From contig NZ_CP145732.1 in assembly GCF_036884845.1 (NCBI RefSeq), positions 2,480,001-2,544,000 of the forward strand: DNA of 64,000 bases, written 5' to 3'. The notes under the pieces are model-generated. The model made no database searches and was not told where the DNA came from. It was given only the letters and a program-made list of their open reading frames with translations. This stretch comes from Pseudomonas sp. MAG733B (GTDB lineage: Bacteria > Pseudomonadota > Gammaproteobacteria > Pseudomonadales > Pseudomonadaceae). This document shows, in pieces, positions 1 through 10,100 of the stretch. Numbering within the stretch: position 1 is the first letter of the stretch; the number at the start of each line of letters is the position of its first letter. The position numbers and the translations under genes were made by a program.

Positions 1-37
1 GAGCTGGCTTGCCAGCGATGGCGGACTGGCAGGCAAT

Positions 38-74
38 AAAAATCCCCCGGACTGAAAAGTGCGGGGGATTTTTT
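38..74. terminator. Bidirectional terminator downstream of guaD
   Basis: An inverted repeat AAAAATCCCCCG / CGGGGGATTTTTT with a 12-base loop is flanked by A and T runs, so it can act in both directions. It lies 15 bases past the guaD stop on the minus strand. Bases 1-35 before it look like part of a REP palindrome (GGCTTGCCAGCGATGGCG). Confidence 0.85.
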
Positions 75-89
75 ATGCCCGGAAAAACC

Positions 90-1394
90 TCAGCGCTGAT
101 GCACCAGATTCCCCGCCGCATACGTCTGCTGCACAGTCCGGTCATCCCCCAGCGTCATCAACACAAACAACGACTCGGCGATGTTATTGGCCTGCTTCAA
201 GCGATAGCTCAGCAGCGGTGTGGCGTTGTAGTCCAGCACCAGGAAGTCGGCGTCGGTGCCCGGTTGCAGGTTTCCGATCTTGTCTTCAAGACGCAGCGCC
301 CGCGCGCCGCCGAGGGTGGCCAGGTACAGCGACTTGAACGGGCTCAAGCGCGCACCTTGCAGTTGCATCACCTTGTAGGCTTCGTTGAGCGTTTGCAGCA
401 GCGAGAAACTGGTGCCGCCACCGACGTCGGTGCCGATGCCGACGTTGAGTTTGTGCTTCTCGGCCATCGGCAGGTTGAACAGGCCGCTGCCGAGGAAGAA
501 GTTCGAAGTCGGGCAGAACGAGATGGCCGAACCGGTTTCCGCCAGGCGCGCGCACTCGTCATCGCACAAATGCACGCCGTGGGCGAACACCGAGCGCTCG
601 CCGAGCAACTGGTAGTGATCGTAGACGTCCAGGTAGCCCTTGCGCTCCGGGAACAGCTCCTTGACCCACTCGATTTCCTTGAGGTTTTCGCTGATGTGGG
701 TCTGCATGTACAGATCCGGGTATTCGGTCAGCAACTGGCCGGCCAAGGTCAGCTGTTCCGGGGTGCTGGTCGGGGCGAAACGCGGGGTCACGGCGTAGTG
801 CAGGCGACCCTTGCCGTGCCAACGTTCGATCAGCGCCTTGCTTTCGACGTAGCTGGATTCGGCGGTGTCGGTCAGGTAGTCAGGAGCGTTGCGGTCCATC
901 ATCACCTTGCCGGCGATCATCCGCAGGTCGAGCTGCTCGGCGGCTTCGAAGAACGAGTTCACCGATTGCGGGTGCACGCTGCCGAACACCAGCGCGGTGG
1001 TGGTGCCGTTGCGCAGCAATTCCTTGATGAAAATGTCCGCCACTTCGTCGGCATGGGCATTGTCGGCGAACTGACTTTCGCACGGGAAGGTGTAGGTGTT
1101 GAGCCAGTCCAGCAGTTGCTCGCCGTAGGCACCAACCATGCCGGTTTGTGGCAAGTGTATGTGCGTGTCGATGAAACCTGGGGTGATCAGCGCGTCCTGA
1201 TAATGGGTGATTTCAATGTCTGCGGGCAGGGTCGGCAGCAATTCGCTGGCGTGGCCAAGGGCGCTGATTTTACCGTTATCGACCACCAGCAAACCGTCTT
1301 CGAAATACTCGTACGAGGCTTCGATGCCCACTTCGGCAGGGTCGGCGATGCTGTGCAGGATGGCGGCGCGGTAGGCTTTGCGAGTCAGAGGCAT
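90..1394 (-). CDS. guaD: Guanine deaminase
   Basis: A 434-residue amidohydrolase that should convert guanine to xanthine and ammonia, feeding the xanthine dehydrogenase encoded just upstream. The metal-binding signature THIHLPQTGM starts near residue 77 (H78, H80), and the HISENL, HGVHL and GTDVGGG motifs of guanine deaminases follow in order. Length fits the family. The ATG at 1394 has a GAGA element six bases upstream and follows the xdhC stop by only 8 bases, so it is the last gene of the xdhA-xdhB-xdhC-guaD operon. Assignment is firm from motifs plus operon context. Confidence 0.95.
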   Translation of the reverse strand: MPLTRKAYRAAILHSIADPAEVGIEASYEYFEDGLLVVDNGKISALGHASELLPTLPADIEITHYQDALITPGFIDTHIHLPQTGMVGAYGEQLLDWLNTYTFPCESQFADNAHADEVADIFIKELLRNGTTTALVFGSVHPQSVNSFFEAAEQLDLRMIAGKVMMDRNAPDYLTDTAESSYVESKALIERWHGKGRLHYAVTPRFAPTSTPEQLTLAGQLLTEYPDLYMQTHISENLKEIEWVKELFPERKGYLDVYDHYQLLGERSVFAHGVHLCDDECARLAETGSAISFCPTSNFFLGSGLFNLPMAEKHKLNVGIGTDVGGGTSFSLLQTLNEAYKVMQLQGARLSPFKSLYLATLGGARALRLEDKIGNLQPGTDADFLVLDYNATPLLSYRLKQANNIAESLFVLMTLGDDRTVQQTYAAGNLVHQR

Positions 1395-1402
1395 GAGAAT
1401 TC

Positions 1403-2245
1403 TCAGTTAGAGGCTTGGCTGCGGCGTGAGGCAGGCAGCAGTTTGGCAATCGATCCGGCGCTGGAAGTTTGCTGGCCGAAATTCGCGTTATAGGTGGCGA
1501 TGATTTCGCCGGCGATGGAGATGGCGATTTCCACAGGCAACTTGCCTTTGACTTCGCCGATGCCCATCGGGCAGCGCATGCGTTGCACGACGCTGCTGTC
1601 GAAACCACGATCGCGCAGGCGATGTTCGAACTTCACCCGTTTGGTCTTCGAGCCGATCAGGCCGAAGTAGGCGAAGTCGTTGCGCTTTAGGATCGCGGCG
1701 GTGAGTTCGAGGTCGAGTTGGTGGTTGTGGGTCATGACGATGCAATAGCTGCCGACCGGCAGATCGTCGATTTCATCCACCGGTTCTTCGCTGACGATCT
1801 TGCGTACGCCGTGGGGGATCTGCTCGGGGAACTCTTCTTCCCGCGAGTCGATCCAGCGCACCCGGCAGGGCAGGCCAGCGAGCAATGGCACCAGCGCGCG
1901 GCCGACGTGACCGGCGCCGAACACGGCGATCTGCGCCTGCACCTGGCCCATCGGTTCGAACAGCAAAACGGTCGCACCGCCACAGCATTGGCCGAGGCTG
2001 GCGCCGAGGCTGAAGCGCTCCAGATGCGTGTCCTGCTTGCCGCTGGCGAGCATGTCGCGGGCAATCTGCATGGCCTTGTATTCCAGGTGTCCGCCACCGA
2101 TGGTGTCGAAAGTCTGGTTCGCGCTGATGACCATCTTCGAACCGGCATTGCGCGGCGTCGAGCCGAGCTCTTCGATGATAGTCACCAACACGCAGGGCTC
2201 ACCCTGGTTCTGCAGGTCGGCGAGGGCGTCGATCCAGTTGTACAT
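1403..2245 (-). CDS. xdhC: Xanthine dehydrogenase accessory protein XdhC
   Basis: A 280-residue protein of the XdhC/CoxI family, which binds molybdenum cofactor and helps its sulfuration and insertion into XdhB. The N-terminal XdhC/CoxI domain (GEPCVLVTIIEELGSTPRN, GGGHLE) is followed by a Rossmann-like segment with AVFGAGHVGRAL. I chose the ATG at 2245 because a GAGG box sits five bases upstream; an in-frame GTG at 2251 is less likely. It is third in the xdh operon, separated from xdhB by about 117 bases that hold a REP doublet, and followed after 8 bases by guaD. Confidence 0.92.
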   Translation of the reverse strand: MYNWIDALADLQNQGEPCVLVTIIEELGSTPRNAGSKMVISANQTFDTIGGGHLEYKAMQIARDMLASGKQDTHLERFSLGASLGQCCGGATVLLFEPMGQVQAQIAVFGAGHVGRALVPLLAGLPCRVRWIDSREEEFPEQIPHGVRKIVSEEPVDEIDDLPVGSYCIVMTHNHQLDLELTAAILKRNDFAYFGLIGSKTKRVKFEHRLRDRGFDSSVVQRMRCPMGIGEVKGKLPVEIAISIAGEIIATYNANFGQQTSSAGSIAKLLPASRRSQASN

Positions 2246-2281
2246 AAACACCTCAACATCTCTGTTGTCTGTTCCGGCCCC

Positions 2282-2346
2282 ATCGCTAGCAGGCTAGCTC
2301 CCACATTTGGAATGCATTCCCCTGTGGGAGCTAGCCTGCTAGCGAT
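2282..2346. repeat. REP doublet (REPIN-like) between xdhB and xdhC
   Basis: Two inverted copies of a 24-base palindromic unit (ATCGCTAGCAGGCTAGCTCC and its complement) are separated by 17 bases. It lies inside the xdh operon, between the xdhB stop and the xdhC start. The transcript could fold into a long hairpin there and separate XdhAB from XdhC-GuaD expression; this role is an inference. Confidence 0.85.
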
Positions 2347-2362
2347 TGGCCGCGCCTCGGTA

Positions 2363-4762
2363 TCAGAGCGAAGCCAACTCAACTTCGGTTTCGACAGCCT
2401 TCGCCACCTTCAACTGGCGCATCTGCTCACAACCCCACAACACCCGCTCCGGCGTCGCCGGTGCGTCGATTTTCGGTTGATGCTTGTAGTCACCGAGACT
2501 GGCCACGGCGTCCTTGATCGCACACCACGCGGCGATGCCGAGCATGAACGGCGGTTCGCCCACGGCCTTGGAATGGAACACTGTGTCTTCCGGGTTCTTG
2601 CGGTTTTCCACCAGCTTCACCCGCAGGTCCAGCGGCATGTCGGCCACGGCCGGGATCTTGTAGCTGGCCGGGCCGTTGGTCATCAGCTTGCCTTTGTTGT
2701 TCCACACCAGTTCTTCCATGGTCAGCCAGCCCATGCCCTGGATGAAACCGCCCTCGACCTGGCCAATGTCGATGGCCGGGTTCAGCGAGGCGCCGACGTC
2801 GTGGAGGATGTCGGTGCGCAGCATCTTGTATTCGCCGGTCAGGGTGTCGACCAGCACTTCGCAGCACGCCGCGCCAAAGGCGAAGTAGTAGAACGGACGG
2901 CCACGGGCCTGGCTGCGGTCGTAGTAGATTTTCGGGGTCTTGTAGAAGCCGGTGCTCGACAGCGACACCTGAGCGAAATACGCCTGCTGGATCAGCGCTT
3001 CGAAGGTCAGGATGTGATCGCGAACCCGTACGTGGCCGTTGTGGAATTCGACGTCTTCTTCGGTGACTTTGTACTGGCGCGCAGCAAATTCGATCAGGCG
3101 TTTCTTGATGATTTCCGCCGCGTTCTGCGCCGCCTTGCCGTTCAAGTCGGCGCCACTGGAGGCAGCGGTTGGCGAAGTGTTCGGCACCTTGTCGGTGTTG
3201 GTCGCGGTGATCTGCACGCGGTCCATTTCCACCTGGAACACTTCGGCCACGACCTGCGCGACTTTGGTGTTCAGGCCCTGGCCCATTTCGGTGCCACCGT
3301 GGTTGAGGTGGATGCTGCCGTCGGTGTAGACGTGCACCAGTGCGCCGGCCTGATTGAGGAAGCTTGCGGTGAAGGAAATGCCGAATTTCACCGGGGTCAG
3401 CGCCAGGCCTTTTTTCAGGATCGGGCTGTTGGCGTTGTAGCGACGAATCGCTTCGCGGCGCTCGGCGTACTGGCTGCTTTCCTCCAGTTCGGCGGTCATC
3501 TCTTCGAGCATGTTGTGCTCGACGGTCTGGTAGTAGTGGGTGACGTTGCGCTCGGTCTTGCCGTAGTAGTTGGCCTTGCGCACCGCGAGCGGGTCGAGGG
3601 CCAGATGGCGCGAGATGGCGTCCATCACTTCTTCGATGGCGACCATGCCTTGCGGGCCACCGAAACCACGGTAGGCGGTGTTCGACGCGGTGTTGGTCTT
3701 GCAGCGGTGACCGTTGATAGTCGCGTCGCCCAGGTAATACGAGTTGTCCGAGTGGAACATCGCGCGGTCGACAATCGAGGCCGACAGGTCCGGCGAGCAA
3801 CCGCAGTTGCCGGCCAGTTCCAGCGCGATGCCGTGCAGGCGCCCGGTGCTGTCAAAGCCCACGTCGTACTCGACGTAGAACGGGTGACGCTTGCCGGTCA
3901 TCAGCATGTCTTCGACGCGCGGCAGGCGCATCTTGGTCGGCTGGCCGGTGAGGTGCGCGATCACCGCGCACAAACAGGCCGGGCTCGCTGCCTGGGTTTC
4001 CTTGCCACCGAAACCACCGCCCATGCGGCGCATGTCGACGACGATCTTGTTCATCGACACGTCCAGCACTTCGGCCACAAGCTTCTGTACTTCGGTGGGG
4101 TTCTGCGTGGAGCAGTAAACGATCATGCCGCCGTCTTCGGTCGGCATCACCGAAGAGATCTGGGTTTCGAGGTAGAAGTGCTCCTGGCCGCCGATGTGCA
4201 GCGTGCCCTGGATGCGATGTTCGGCAGTCGCCAGCGCCGTGGCCGAATCGCCACGTTGATGGGTGTGACTGTCGAGCACGAAGTGGCGCTTGCGCAGGGC
4301 TTCGACCACGTCCAGCACCGGCTCCAGATCTTCGTATTCGATGATCGCGGCCATGGCTGCCTTGCGTGCGGTTTCCAGGTCTTTCGCCGCGACGGCGATC
4401 ACTGGTTGACCGACGAATTCTACGGTGTCGATGGCCAGCAGCGGATCGCCCGGCAGCAACGGACCGATGTCTTTCAGGCCCGGCACGTCTTCGTGAGTAA
4501 TGGCGATACGCACGCCTTCAAAGGCGTAGCAGGGCGAGGTGTCGATGCTGATGATTTTCGCGTGGGCGCGGTCCGACAGGCGCGCATAAACGTGCAGCTG
4601 GTTCGGAAACTCCAGGCGGTCGTCGATGTACTGCGCTTCGCCGGACACATGCTTGGCGGCGCTGTCGTGCTTGACGCTGCGGCCGACACCGGTGGTCAGG
4701 TCCTTGGCGAACAGTTCAGCCAGTTCGGCCTGGGTCTTCTCTACGGCGTGATGATTAGACAT
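2363..4762 (-). CDS. xdhB: Xanthine dehydrogenase, molybdopterin-binding large subunit
   Basis: A 799-residue molybdenum hydroxylase subunit that oxidises hypoxanthine and xanthine to urate in the cytoplasm, paired with XdhA. It starts with the aldehyde oxidase/xanthine dehydrogenase a/b hammerhead domain (GVGRSVKHDSAAKHVSGEAQ) and has the cofactor-binding stretches GGFGGKETQ, AYRGFGGPQG and GGTEMGQGLNTK in the right order. Length is normal for bacterial XdhB. Its ATG overlaps the end of xdhA by 8 bases (ATGTCTAA), which implies translational coupling. Function is well supported. Confidence 0.96.
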   Translation of the reverse strand: MSNHHAVEKTQAELAELFAKDLTTGVGRSVKHDSAAKHVSGEAQYIDDRLEFPNQLHVYARLSDRAHAKIISIDTSPCYAFEGVRIAITHEDVPGLKDIGPLLPGDPLLAIDTVEFVGQPVIAVAAKDLETARKAAMAAIIEYEDLEPVLDVVEALRKRHFVLDSHTHQRGDSATALATAEHRIQGTLHIGGQEHFYLETQISSVMPTEDGGMIVYCSTQNPTEVQKLVAEVLDVSMNKIVVDMRRMGGGFGGKETQAASPACLCAVIAHLTGQPTKMRLPRVEDMLMTGKRHPFYVEYDVGFDSTGRLHGIALELAGNCGCSPDLSASIVDRAMFHSDNSYYLGDATINGHRCKTNTASNTAYRGFGGPQGMVAIEEVMDAISRHLALDPLAVRKANYYGKTERNVTHYYQTVEHNMLEEMTAELEESSQYAERREAIRRYNANSPILKKGLALTPVKFGISFTASFLNQAGALVHVYTDGSIHLNHGGTEMGQGLNTKVAQVVAEVFQVEMDRVQITATNTDKVPNTSPTAASSGADLNGKAAQNAAEIIKKRLIEFAARQYKVTEEDVEFHNGHVRVRDHILTFEALIQQAYFAQVSLSSTGFYKTPKIYYDRSQARGRPFYYFAFGAACCEVLVDTLTGEYKMLRTDILHDVGASLNPAIDIGQVEGGFIQGMGWLTMEELVWNNKGKLMTNGPASYKIPAVADMPLDLRVKLVENRKNPEDTVFHSKAVGEPPFMLGIAAWCAIKDAVASLGDYKHQPKIDAPATPERVLWGCEQMRQLKVAKAVETEVELASL

Positions 4763-6209
4763 AAGCGGTCACCCGAGTCTCGATGTGCGGTGTTTGCAGT
4801 TCGATGAAGTATTTGCGCAGCAGGTTTTGCGCGCTGAGCAGGCGATATTCCTTGCTGGCTCGGAAGTCCGAGAGCGGCGTGAAATCTTCAGCCAAAGCGG
4901 CGCAGGCGCGTTCAATCGTGGCGTGGTTGAACGGCGCACCGATCAGCGCGGTTTCGCAGCTGTTGGCGCGTTTCGGAATGGCGGCCATGCCACCGAAGGC
5001 CACGCGGGCATCGGCGATCACACCGTTTTCCAAGCGAATGTTGAAGGCTGCGCAGACGGCGGAGATGTCATCGTCCAGGCGCTTGGAAACCTTGTAGGCG
5101 CGGAACAGTTGTTCGGCACTGGCGCGGGGCACAATGATCTTCTCGATGAACTCGCTTTCCTGGCGCGCGGTTACACGGTAATCGATGAAGTAGTCTTCCA
5201 GCGCCATGGTGCGGCGGGTTTCGCCCTTGCACAGGACGATTTGCGCGCCGAGGGCGATCAGCAGCGGAGGCGAGTCACCGATTGGCGAGGCGTTGCCGAT
5301 GTTGCCGCCCAGGGTGCCCTGGTTGCGGATCTGCAAGGAGGCGAAGCGGTGCAGCAATTCACCGAAGTCCGGGTACTCGGCGTTCAAGGCCTCGTAGCAA
5401 TCGGAAAGGGACGTGGCGGCGCCGATTTCCAAGCGATCGTCAAAGCGCTCGATGCGCTTCATCTCGGCGACGTTGCCGACATAGATCATCACCGGCAGGG
5501 TGCGGTGGAATTGAGTGACTTCCAGCGCCAGGTCGGTACCGCCGGCCAGCAGGCGGGCTTGTGGATAAGCGTCGTAGAGATCGGCCAGATCGGCCACGGT
5601 CAGCGGCACCAGGCAGCGCTTGTCGCCGCTGTTCAATTCCCCGATGTCGGTAGGCGCGATGGCTTTCAGGCGCGCAATGGTTTCGGCTTCACGGGCGTCG
5701 AACTGATCCGGTTTTTTACCGCAGCATGACTGCTCGGCGGCTTCCAGAATCGGGCGGTAGCCGGTGCAGCGGCAGAGGTTGCCGGCCAGCGCTTCGTGAG
5801 CCTTGGCATGATCCGGTGCATCGCTGTTCTTTTGCAGGGCAAACAGCGACATCACGAAACCGGGAGTGCAGAAGCCGCACTGCGAACCGTGGCATTCGAC
5901 CATGGCTTTCTGCACGCTGTGCAGTTCGCCTTTGTGCTTGAGGTCTTCAACGCTGATGAGCTGTTTGCCGTGCAGCGACGAAACGAACGTCAGGCACGAG
6001 TTGAGGCTGCGATAGCGAATGTGTTCGCGACCGTCATCATCGGTCTGCAATTCGCCAACCACCACGGTGCACGCGCCGCAGTCACCGCTGGCGCAGCCTT
6101 CTTTGGTGCCGGGTTTGCCCACATGGTCGCGCAGATAATTGAGCACGGTCAGGTTCGGGTCCAGGGCGTGCTCGCTACGGAGTTCCTGGTTTAGTAAAAA
6201 CTGGATCAC
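4755..6209 (-). CDS. xdhA: Xanthine dehydrogenase, small subunit (2Fe-2S and FAD)
   Basis: A 484-residue electron-transfer subunit of xanthine dehydrogenase. The plant-type ferredoxin domain supplies C39, C44, C47 and C72; the second 2Fe-2S domain supplies C111, C114, C146 and C148 (CGFC and CRC). A CO-dehydrogenase-type FAD domain starts near residue 200. I place the start at GTG 6209 (VIQFLLNQEL), with a GAGG box six bases upstream. The frame stays open to 6281, but that extension has no family-like sequence and covers the putative promoter and operators. It is the first gene of the operon and overlaps xdhB. Confidence 0.94.
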   Translation of the reverse strand: MIQFLLNQELRSEHALDPNLTVLNYLRDHVGKPGTKEGCASGDCGACTVVVGELQTDDDGREHIRYRSLNSCLTFVSSLHGKQLISVEDLKHKGELHSVQKAMVECHGSQCGFCTPGFVMSLFALQKNSDAPDHAKAHEALAGNLCRCTGYRPILEAAEQSCCGKKPDQFDAREAETIARLKAIAPTDIGELNSGDKRCLVPLTVADLADLYDAYPQARLLAGGTDLALEVTQFHRTLPVMIYVGNVAEMKRIERFDDRLEIGAATSLSDCYEALNAEYPDFGELLHRFASLQIRNQGTLGGNIGNASPIGDSPPLLIALGAQIVLCKGETRRTMALEDYFIDYRVTARQESEFIEKIIVPRASAEQLFRAYKVSKRLDDDISAVCAAFNIRLENGVIADARVAFGGMAAIPKRANSCETALIGAPFNHATIERACAALAEDFTPLSDFRASKEYRLLSAQNLLRKYFIELQTPHIETRVTAYV

Positions 6210-6253
6210 GGAAGGCCTCGCAGACTCATTATTGTTGTTAACCGATGTGACCG

Positions 6254-6281
6254 AATTTAGCAGGTCTGACTTTTCGGTCAA
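6254..6281 (-). promoter_or_regulatory. Putative xdhA promoter
   Basis: On the minus strand a TTGACC (-35-like, 6281 to 6276) is followed after 16 bases by TAAATT (-10-like, 6259 to 6254), about 45 bases before the xdhA GTG. The -35 element overlaps the inner operator palindrome. Assigned by eye; the -10 match is moderate. Confidence 0.45.
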
Positions 6282-6303
6282 TGATTTTCTGACTTAAAGG
6301 TCA
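6267..6303. promoter_or_regulatory. Tandem operator-like palindromes upstream of xdhA
   Basis: Two copies of TGAC-N6-GTCA occur at 6267-6280 and 6290-6303, 23 bases apart (about two helical turns). The outer copy extends to CTGAC-TTAAAG-GTCAG. The inner copy covers the putative -35 box of xdhA. A GntR-family gene is divergent at 6474, so repression or purine-responsive control by that protein is a natural guess, but no binding partner can be proven from the sequence. Confidence 0.55.
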
Positions 6304-6473
6304 GGAAAATGCATTTTGTCGACTAACAACCTGTTTCTTCATTATTGACCCTCGCGGGCTTGCCTGCTTTTTGCTTGAATCGTGCCAAAACCCCCGGTAG
6401 GGCTCTGCGCCATGACGTATCAATTGCGCTACACTGCGCCGCTTGTGCAGATCGAAGAGTTTGAAGGACAACC

Positions 6474-7133
6474 ATGACGTTCAAGGCGCCGGACAGCCTC
6501 GCCGAGCAAATCGCTCACCACCTCGCCGAACGCATCATTCGCGGCGAAATGAAGCCCGGGGAGCGCATCCAGGAACAGAAGGTCACGCAGGCGCTCGACG
6601 TCAGCCGCGGTTCGGTCCGCGAGGCTTTGCTGATCCTTGAGCGTCGCCACCTGATCGCGATCCTGCCGCGACGTGGCGCCCATGTGACGGAACTCACCCC
6701 GCACAAGGTGCAGAGCCTGTGCACGCTGATGAGCGAGATGTACATCCTGCTCGCCAACGCCGTGGCCACTGGTTGGAAAGTCCAGGTCGACCTGGCGCCG
6801 TTCGTGCAGATCCAGCAGCGCCTGACCGCCAGCTACGAGCGCCAGGACATCCATACCTTCGTCGACGACAGTTTCAATGTGATGCGCGCCACGTATGGGT
6901 TCGCCAACAATCCGTACTTGCAGGAAACCGTCGAGAATCTGCAGCCGGCCATGAGCCGTGCGTATTTCCTTGCCCTGGATCAACGCAAGGCCTCGATGAG
7001 CGAGTACCTGGAACTGTTCGAACGCCTGCTCGCCGCCGTAATTGCCCGTGACTTTCCACAGATTCGCGAAGTGCTGACCGCCTATGGCCAGCGCAGCTGC
7101 GATCTGGTGATCTCCGCCCTGACGGACGCCTGA
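6474..7133 (+). CDS. GntR-family transcriptional regulator, FCD type
   Basis: A 219-residue regulator. Residues about 8-72 form the GntR winged helix (LAERIIRGEMKPGERIQEQ, then SRGSVREALLILERRHLI). The rest is an all-helical FCD-like ligand domain, which in this family usually binds an organic acid or similar metabolite. It is divergent from the xdh operon across a 264-base gap that contains paired palindromes, and its stop lies 2 bases before the smc TTG. The ligand is unknown; a role in purine catabolism is inferred from position only, and control of smc is another possibility. Confidence 0.85.
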   Translation: MTFKAPDSLAEQIAHHLAERIIRGEMKPGERIQEQKVTQALDVSRGSVREALLILERRHLIAILPRRGAHVTELTPHKVQSLCTLMSEMYILLANAVATGWKVQVDLAPFVQIQQRLTASYERQDIHTFVDDSFNVMRATYGFANNPYLQETVENLQPAMSRAYFLALDQRKASMSEYLELFERLLAAVIARDFPQIREVLTAYGQRSCDLVISALTDA

Positions 7134-7135
7134 TC

Positions 7136-10100
7136 TTGCGGCTCAAGTGCATCAAGCTGGCGGGGTTCAAGTCCTTCGTCGATCCGACCACGGTGAACTT
7201 CCCCAGTAACATGGCGGCGGTGGTCGGGCCCAATGGTTGCGGCAAGTCGAACATCATCGACGCCGTGCGCTGGGTGATGGGCGAGAGCTCGGCCAAGAAC
7301 CTGCGCGGCGAGTCGATGACCGACGTCATCTTCAACGGTTCGACCAGCCGCAAACCGGTGAGCCAGGCGAGCATCGAACTGGTCTTCGATAACTCCGACG
7401 GCACCTTGCTAGGTGAATTCGCCGCTTATGCGGAAATCTCCATTCGCCGCAAAGTCACCCGCGACAGCCAGACCACTTATTACCTCAACGGCACCAAATG
7501 CCGTCGCCGCGACATCACCGATATCTTCCTCGGCACCGGCCTCGGCCCGCGCAGCTACTCGATCATCGAGCAGGGGATGATCTCCAAGCTGATCGAGTCC
7601 AAGCCGGAAGACCTGCGTAACTTCATCGAAGAAGCGGCGGGCATCTCCAAGTACAAGGAGCGTCGGCGCGAGACCGAAAACCGCATCCGCCGCACCCACG
7701 AAAACCTGGAACGCCTGACTGACCTGCGCGAAGAGCTTGAGCGTCAACTCGAACGCTTGCACCGCCAGGCCGAGGCCGCCAAGAAGTATCAGGAATACAA
7801 GGGCGAAGAGCGTCAGCTCAAGGCCCAGTTGTCGGCGCTACGTTGGCAGGACCTGAACGATCAGGTCGGTCAACGCGAAGCGATCATCGGCACCCAGGAA
7901 ATCAGTTTCGAAGCCTTGGTGGCCGAGCAGCGCAACGCCGATGCCAGCATCGAACGCCTGCGTGACGGGCACCATGACCTGTCCGAGCGCTTCAATCTGG
8001 TGCAGGGGCGCTTCTATTCGGTCGGCGGCGACATCGCCCGGGTCGAGCAGAGCATCCAGCACGGCCAGCAGCGCTTGCGTCAGTTGCAGGACGATTTGAA
8101 AGAAGCCGAGCGTGCGCGCCTGGAAACCGAATCGCACCTGGGCCACGACCGCACGTTGCTGCTGACTCTCGGCGAAGAGCTGGACATGCTCACGCCGGAG
8201 CAGGAAGTCACCAGCGCTGCCGCCGAAGAAGCCGCCGCCGCGCTGGAAGAATCCGAAACCACCATGCACGGCTGGCAGGAGCAGTGGGACACGTTCAACC
8301 TGACCGCCGCCGAACCGCGCCGTCAGGCTGAAGTGCAGCAGTCGCGCATCCAGCAGCTGGAAACCAGCATGGAGCGTCTGGCCGATCGTCAAAAGCGTCT
8401 CGGCGAAGAACGGACTTTGCTTTCGGCGGACCCGGAAGACGCGGCGATCATGGAGCTCAGCGAGCAGCTCGCTGAGTCCGAGGCGACCCTCGAAGACTTG
8501 CAGACCAGTGAAGAAGCTCAGGTCGAAAAGCTTGAGCAACTGCGCCAGCAATTGCAGCAGACGCTGACGGCGCAGCAGCAGGCCCAAGGCGATTTGCAGC
8601 GACTCAATGGGCGTCTGGCCTCGCTGGAAGCCCTGCAGCAAGCCGCGCTCGATCCCGGCACCGGCACCGCCGAATGGTTACGCGAACAAAACCTGGCGAA
8701 TCGCCCGCGTCTGGCCGAAGGCCTGAAGGTAGAGGCCGGTTGGGAGCTGGCGGTGGAAACCGTGCTCGGCGCCGATCTGCAAGCGGTGCTGGTGGATGAC
8801 TTCAACGAATACGATCTGGCCGGATTTGCCCAAGGCGATTTGCGTTTGCTCAGCCCTGCTGGCGATGGCGTGCGAGTGCCCGGCAGCCTGCTCGACAAGG
8901 TCGAGGCGCAGATCGATTTGTCGCCTTGGCTGGGTCAGGTCAAGCCGGTGGAAAGCCTCGAACAGGCGCTGGCCCTGCGCGGTCAACTGGCTGTCGGTCA
9001 GAGCCTGATCAGCCGCGACGGTTACTGGGTCGGCCGGCATTTCCTGCGAGTGCGACGGGCCAGTGAAGCGGAAAGCGGCGTGCTGGCCCGGGGGCAGGAA
9101 ATCCAGCAGTTGAGCCTTGAACGCGAAGAGCGTGAAGCCGCCGTCGAAACCCTGGAAAGCCAATTGCAAAACCTGCGCGCGCAACAGCGTCAGCAGGAAA
9201 ACGGTCGCGAGCATTTGCGTCGTTTGCTGCAAGACGAAGCCCGTCAGCAAGGTGAATTGAAAGCCCAGTTGTCGGCCGGTAAAGCCAAGGCCGAACAGTT
9301 GACCCTGCGCCGCACTCGTCTCGACGAAGAGCTCACCGAGCTGGACGAACAGCGCACTCTGGAACACGAAAACATCGGCGAAGCGCGCCTGCAATTGCAG
9401 GAAGCCCTCGACAGCATGGCGCTGGACACCGAGCAGCGTGAGTTGCTGCTGGCCCAGCGCGACAGCCTGCGCGAGCGCCTGGATCGGGTGCGTCAGGAAG
9501 CGCGGCAGCACAAGGATCACGCCCATCAACTGGCGGTACGTTTGGGCTCGCTCAAAGCGCAGCACGATTCGACGCGTCAGGCGCTGGAACGTCTGGAAAT
9601 GCAGTCCGAACGCCTGACCGAAAAACGCGAGCAGCTGAGCCTCAACCTGGAAGAGGGCGAGGCGCCGCTGGAAGAACTGCGCTTGAAGCTTGAAGAGTTG
9701 CTCGACAAACGCATGACTGTCGACGAAGAACTCAAGACCGCGCAGATCGCCCTGGAAGACGCCGACCGTGAACTGCGCGATGCCGAGAAACGCCGCAACC
9801 AGGCTGAGCAGCAATCGCAACTGATCCGCGGTCAGCTCGAACAGCAGCGCATGGAATGGCAAGCGTTGACCGTGCGCCGCAAGGCCTTGCAGGATCAACT
9901 GCTGGAAGACGGCTACGATCTGCACGGCGTGCTCGCCACGCTGACCGCCGAGGCCAGCGAAAAAGCCGCCGAGGAAGAACTTGAACGCATTGCCGCACGG
10001 ATTGCGCGCCTCGGCGCGATCAACCTCGCGGCCATCGACGAATACCAGCAACAATCCGAGCGTAAACGTTATCTGGATGCGCAAAACGACGATCTGGTGG

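Noticed and set aside
1718..4807. Very long open frame on the plus strand opposite xdhB and xdhC
   Set aside because: It mirrors the GC-rich codon pattern of the minus-strand genes, has biased composition (V, H, Q, R, F) and no recognisable domain.
6210..6281. N-terminal extension of XdhA
   Set aside because: The extra 24 codons are not family-like and overlap the promoter and operator elements; GTG 6209 has a proper ribosome site.
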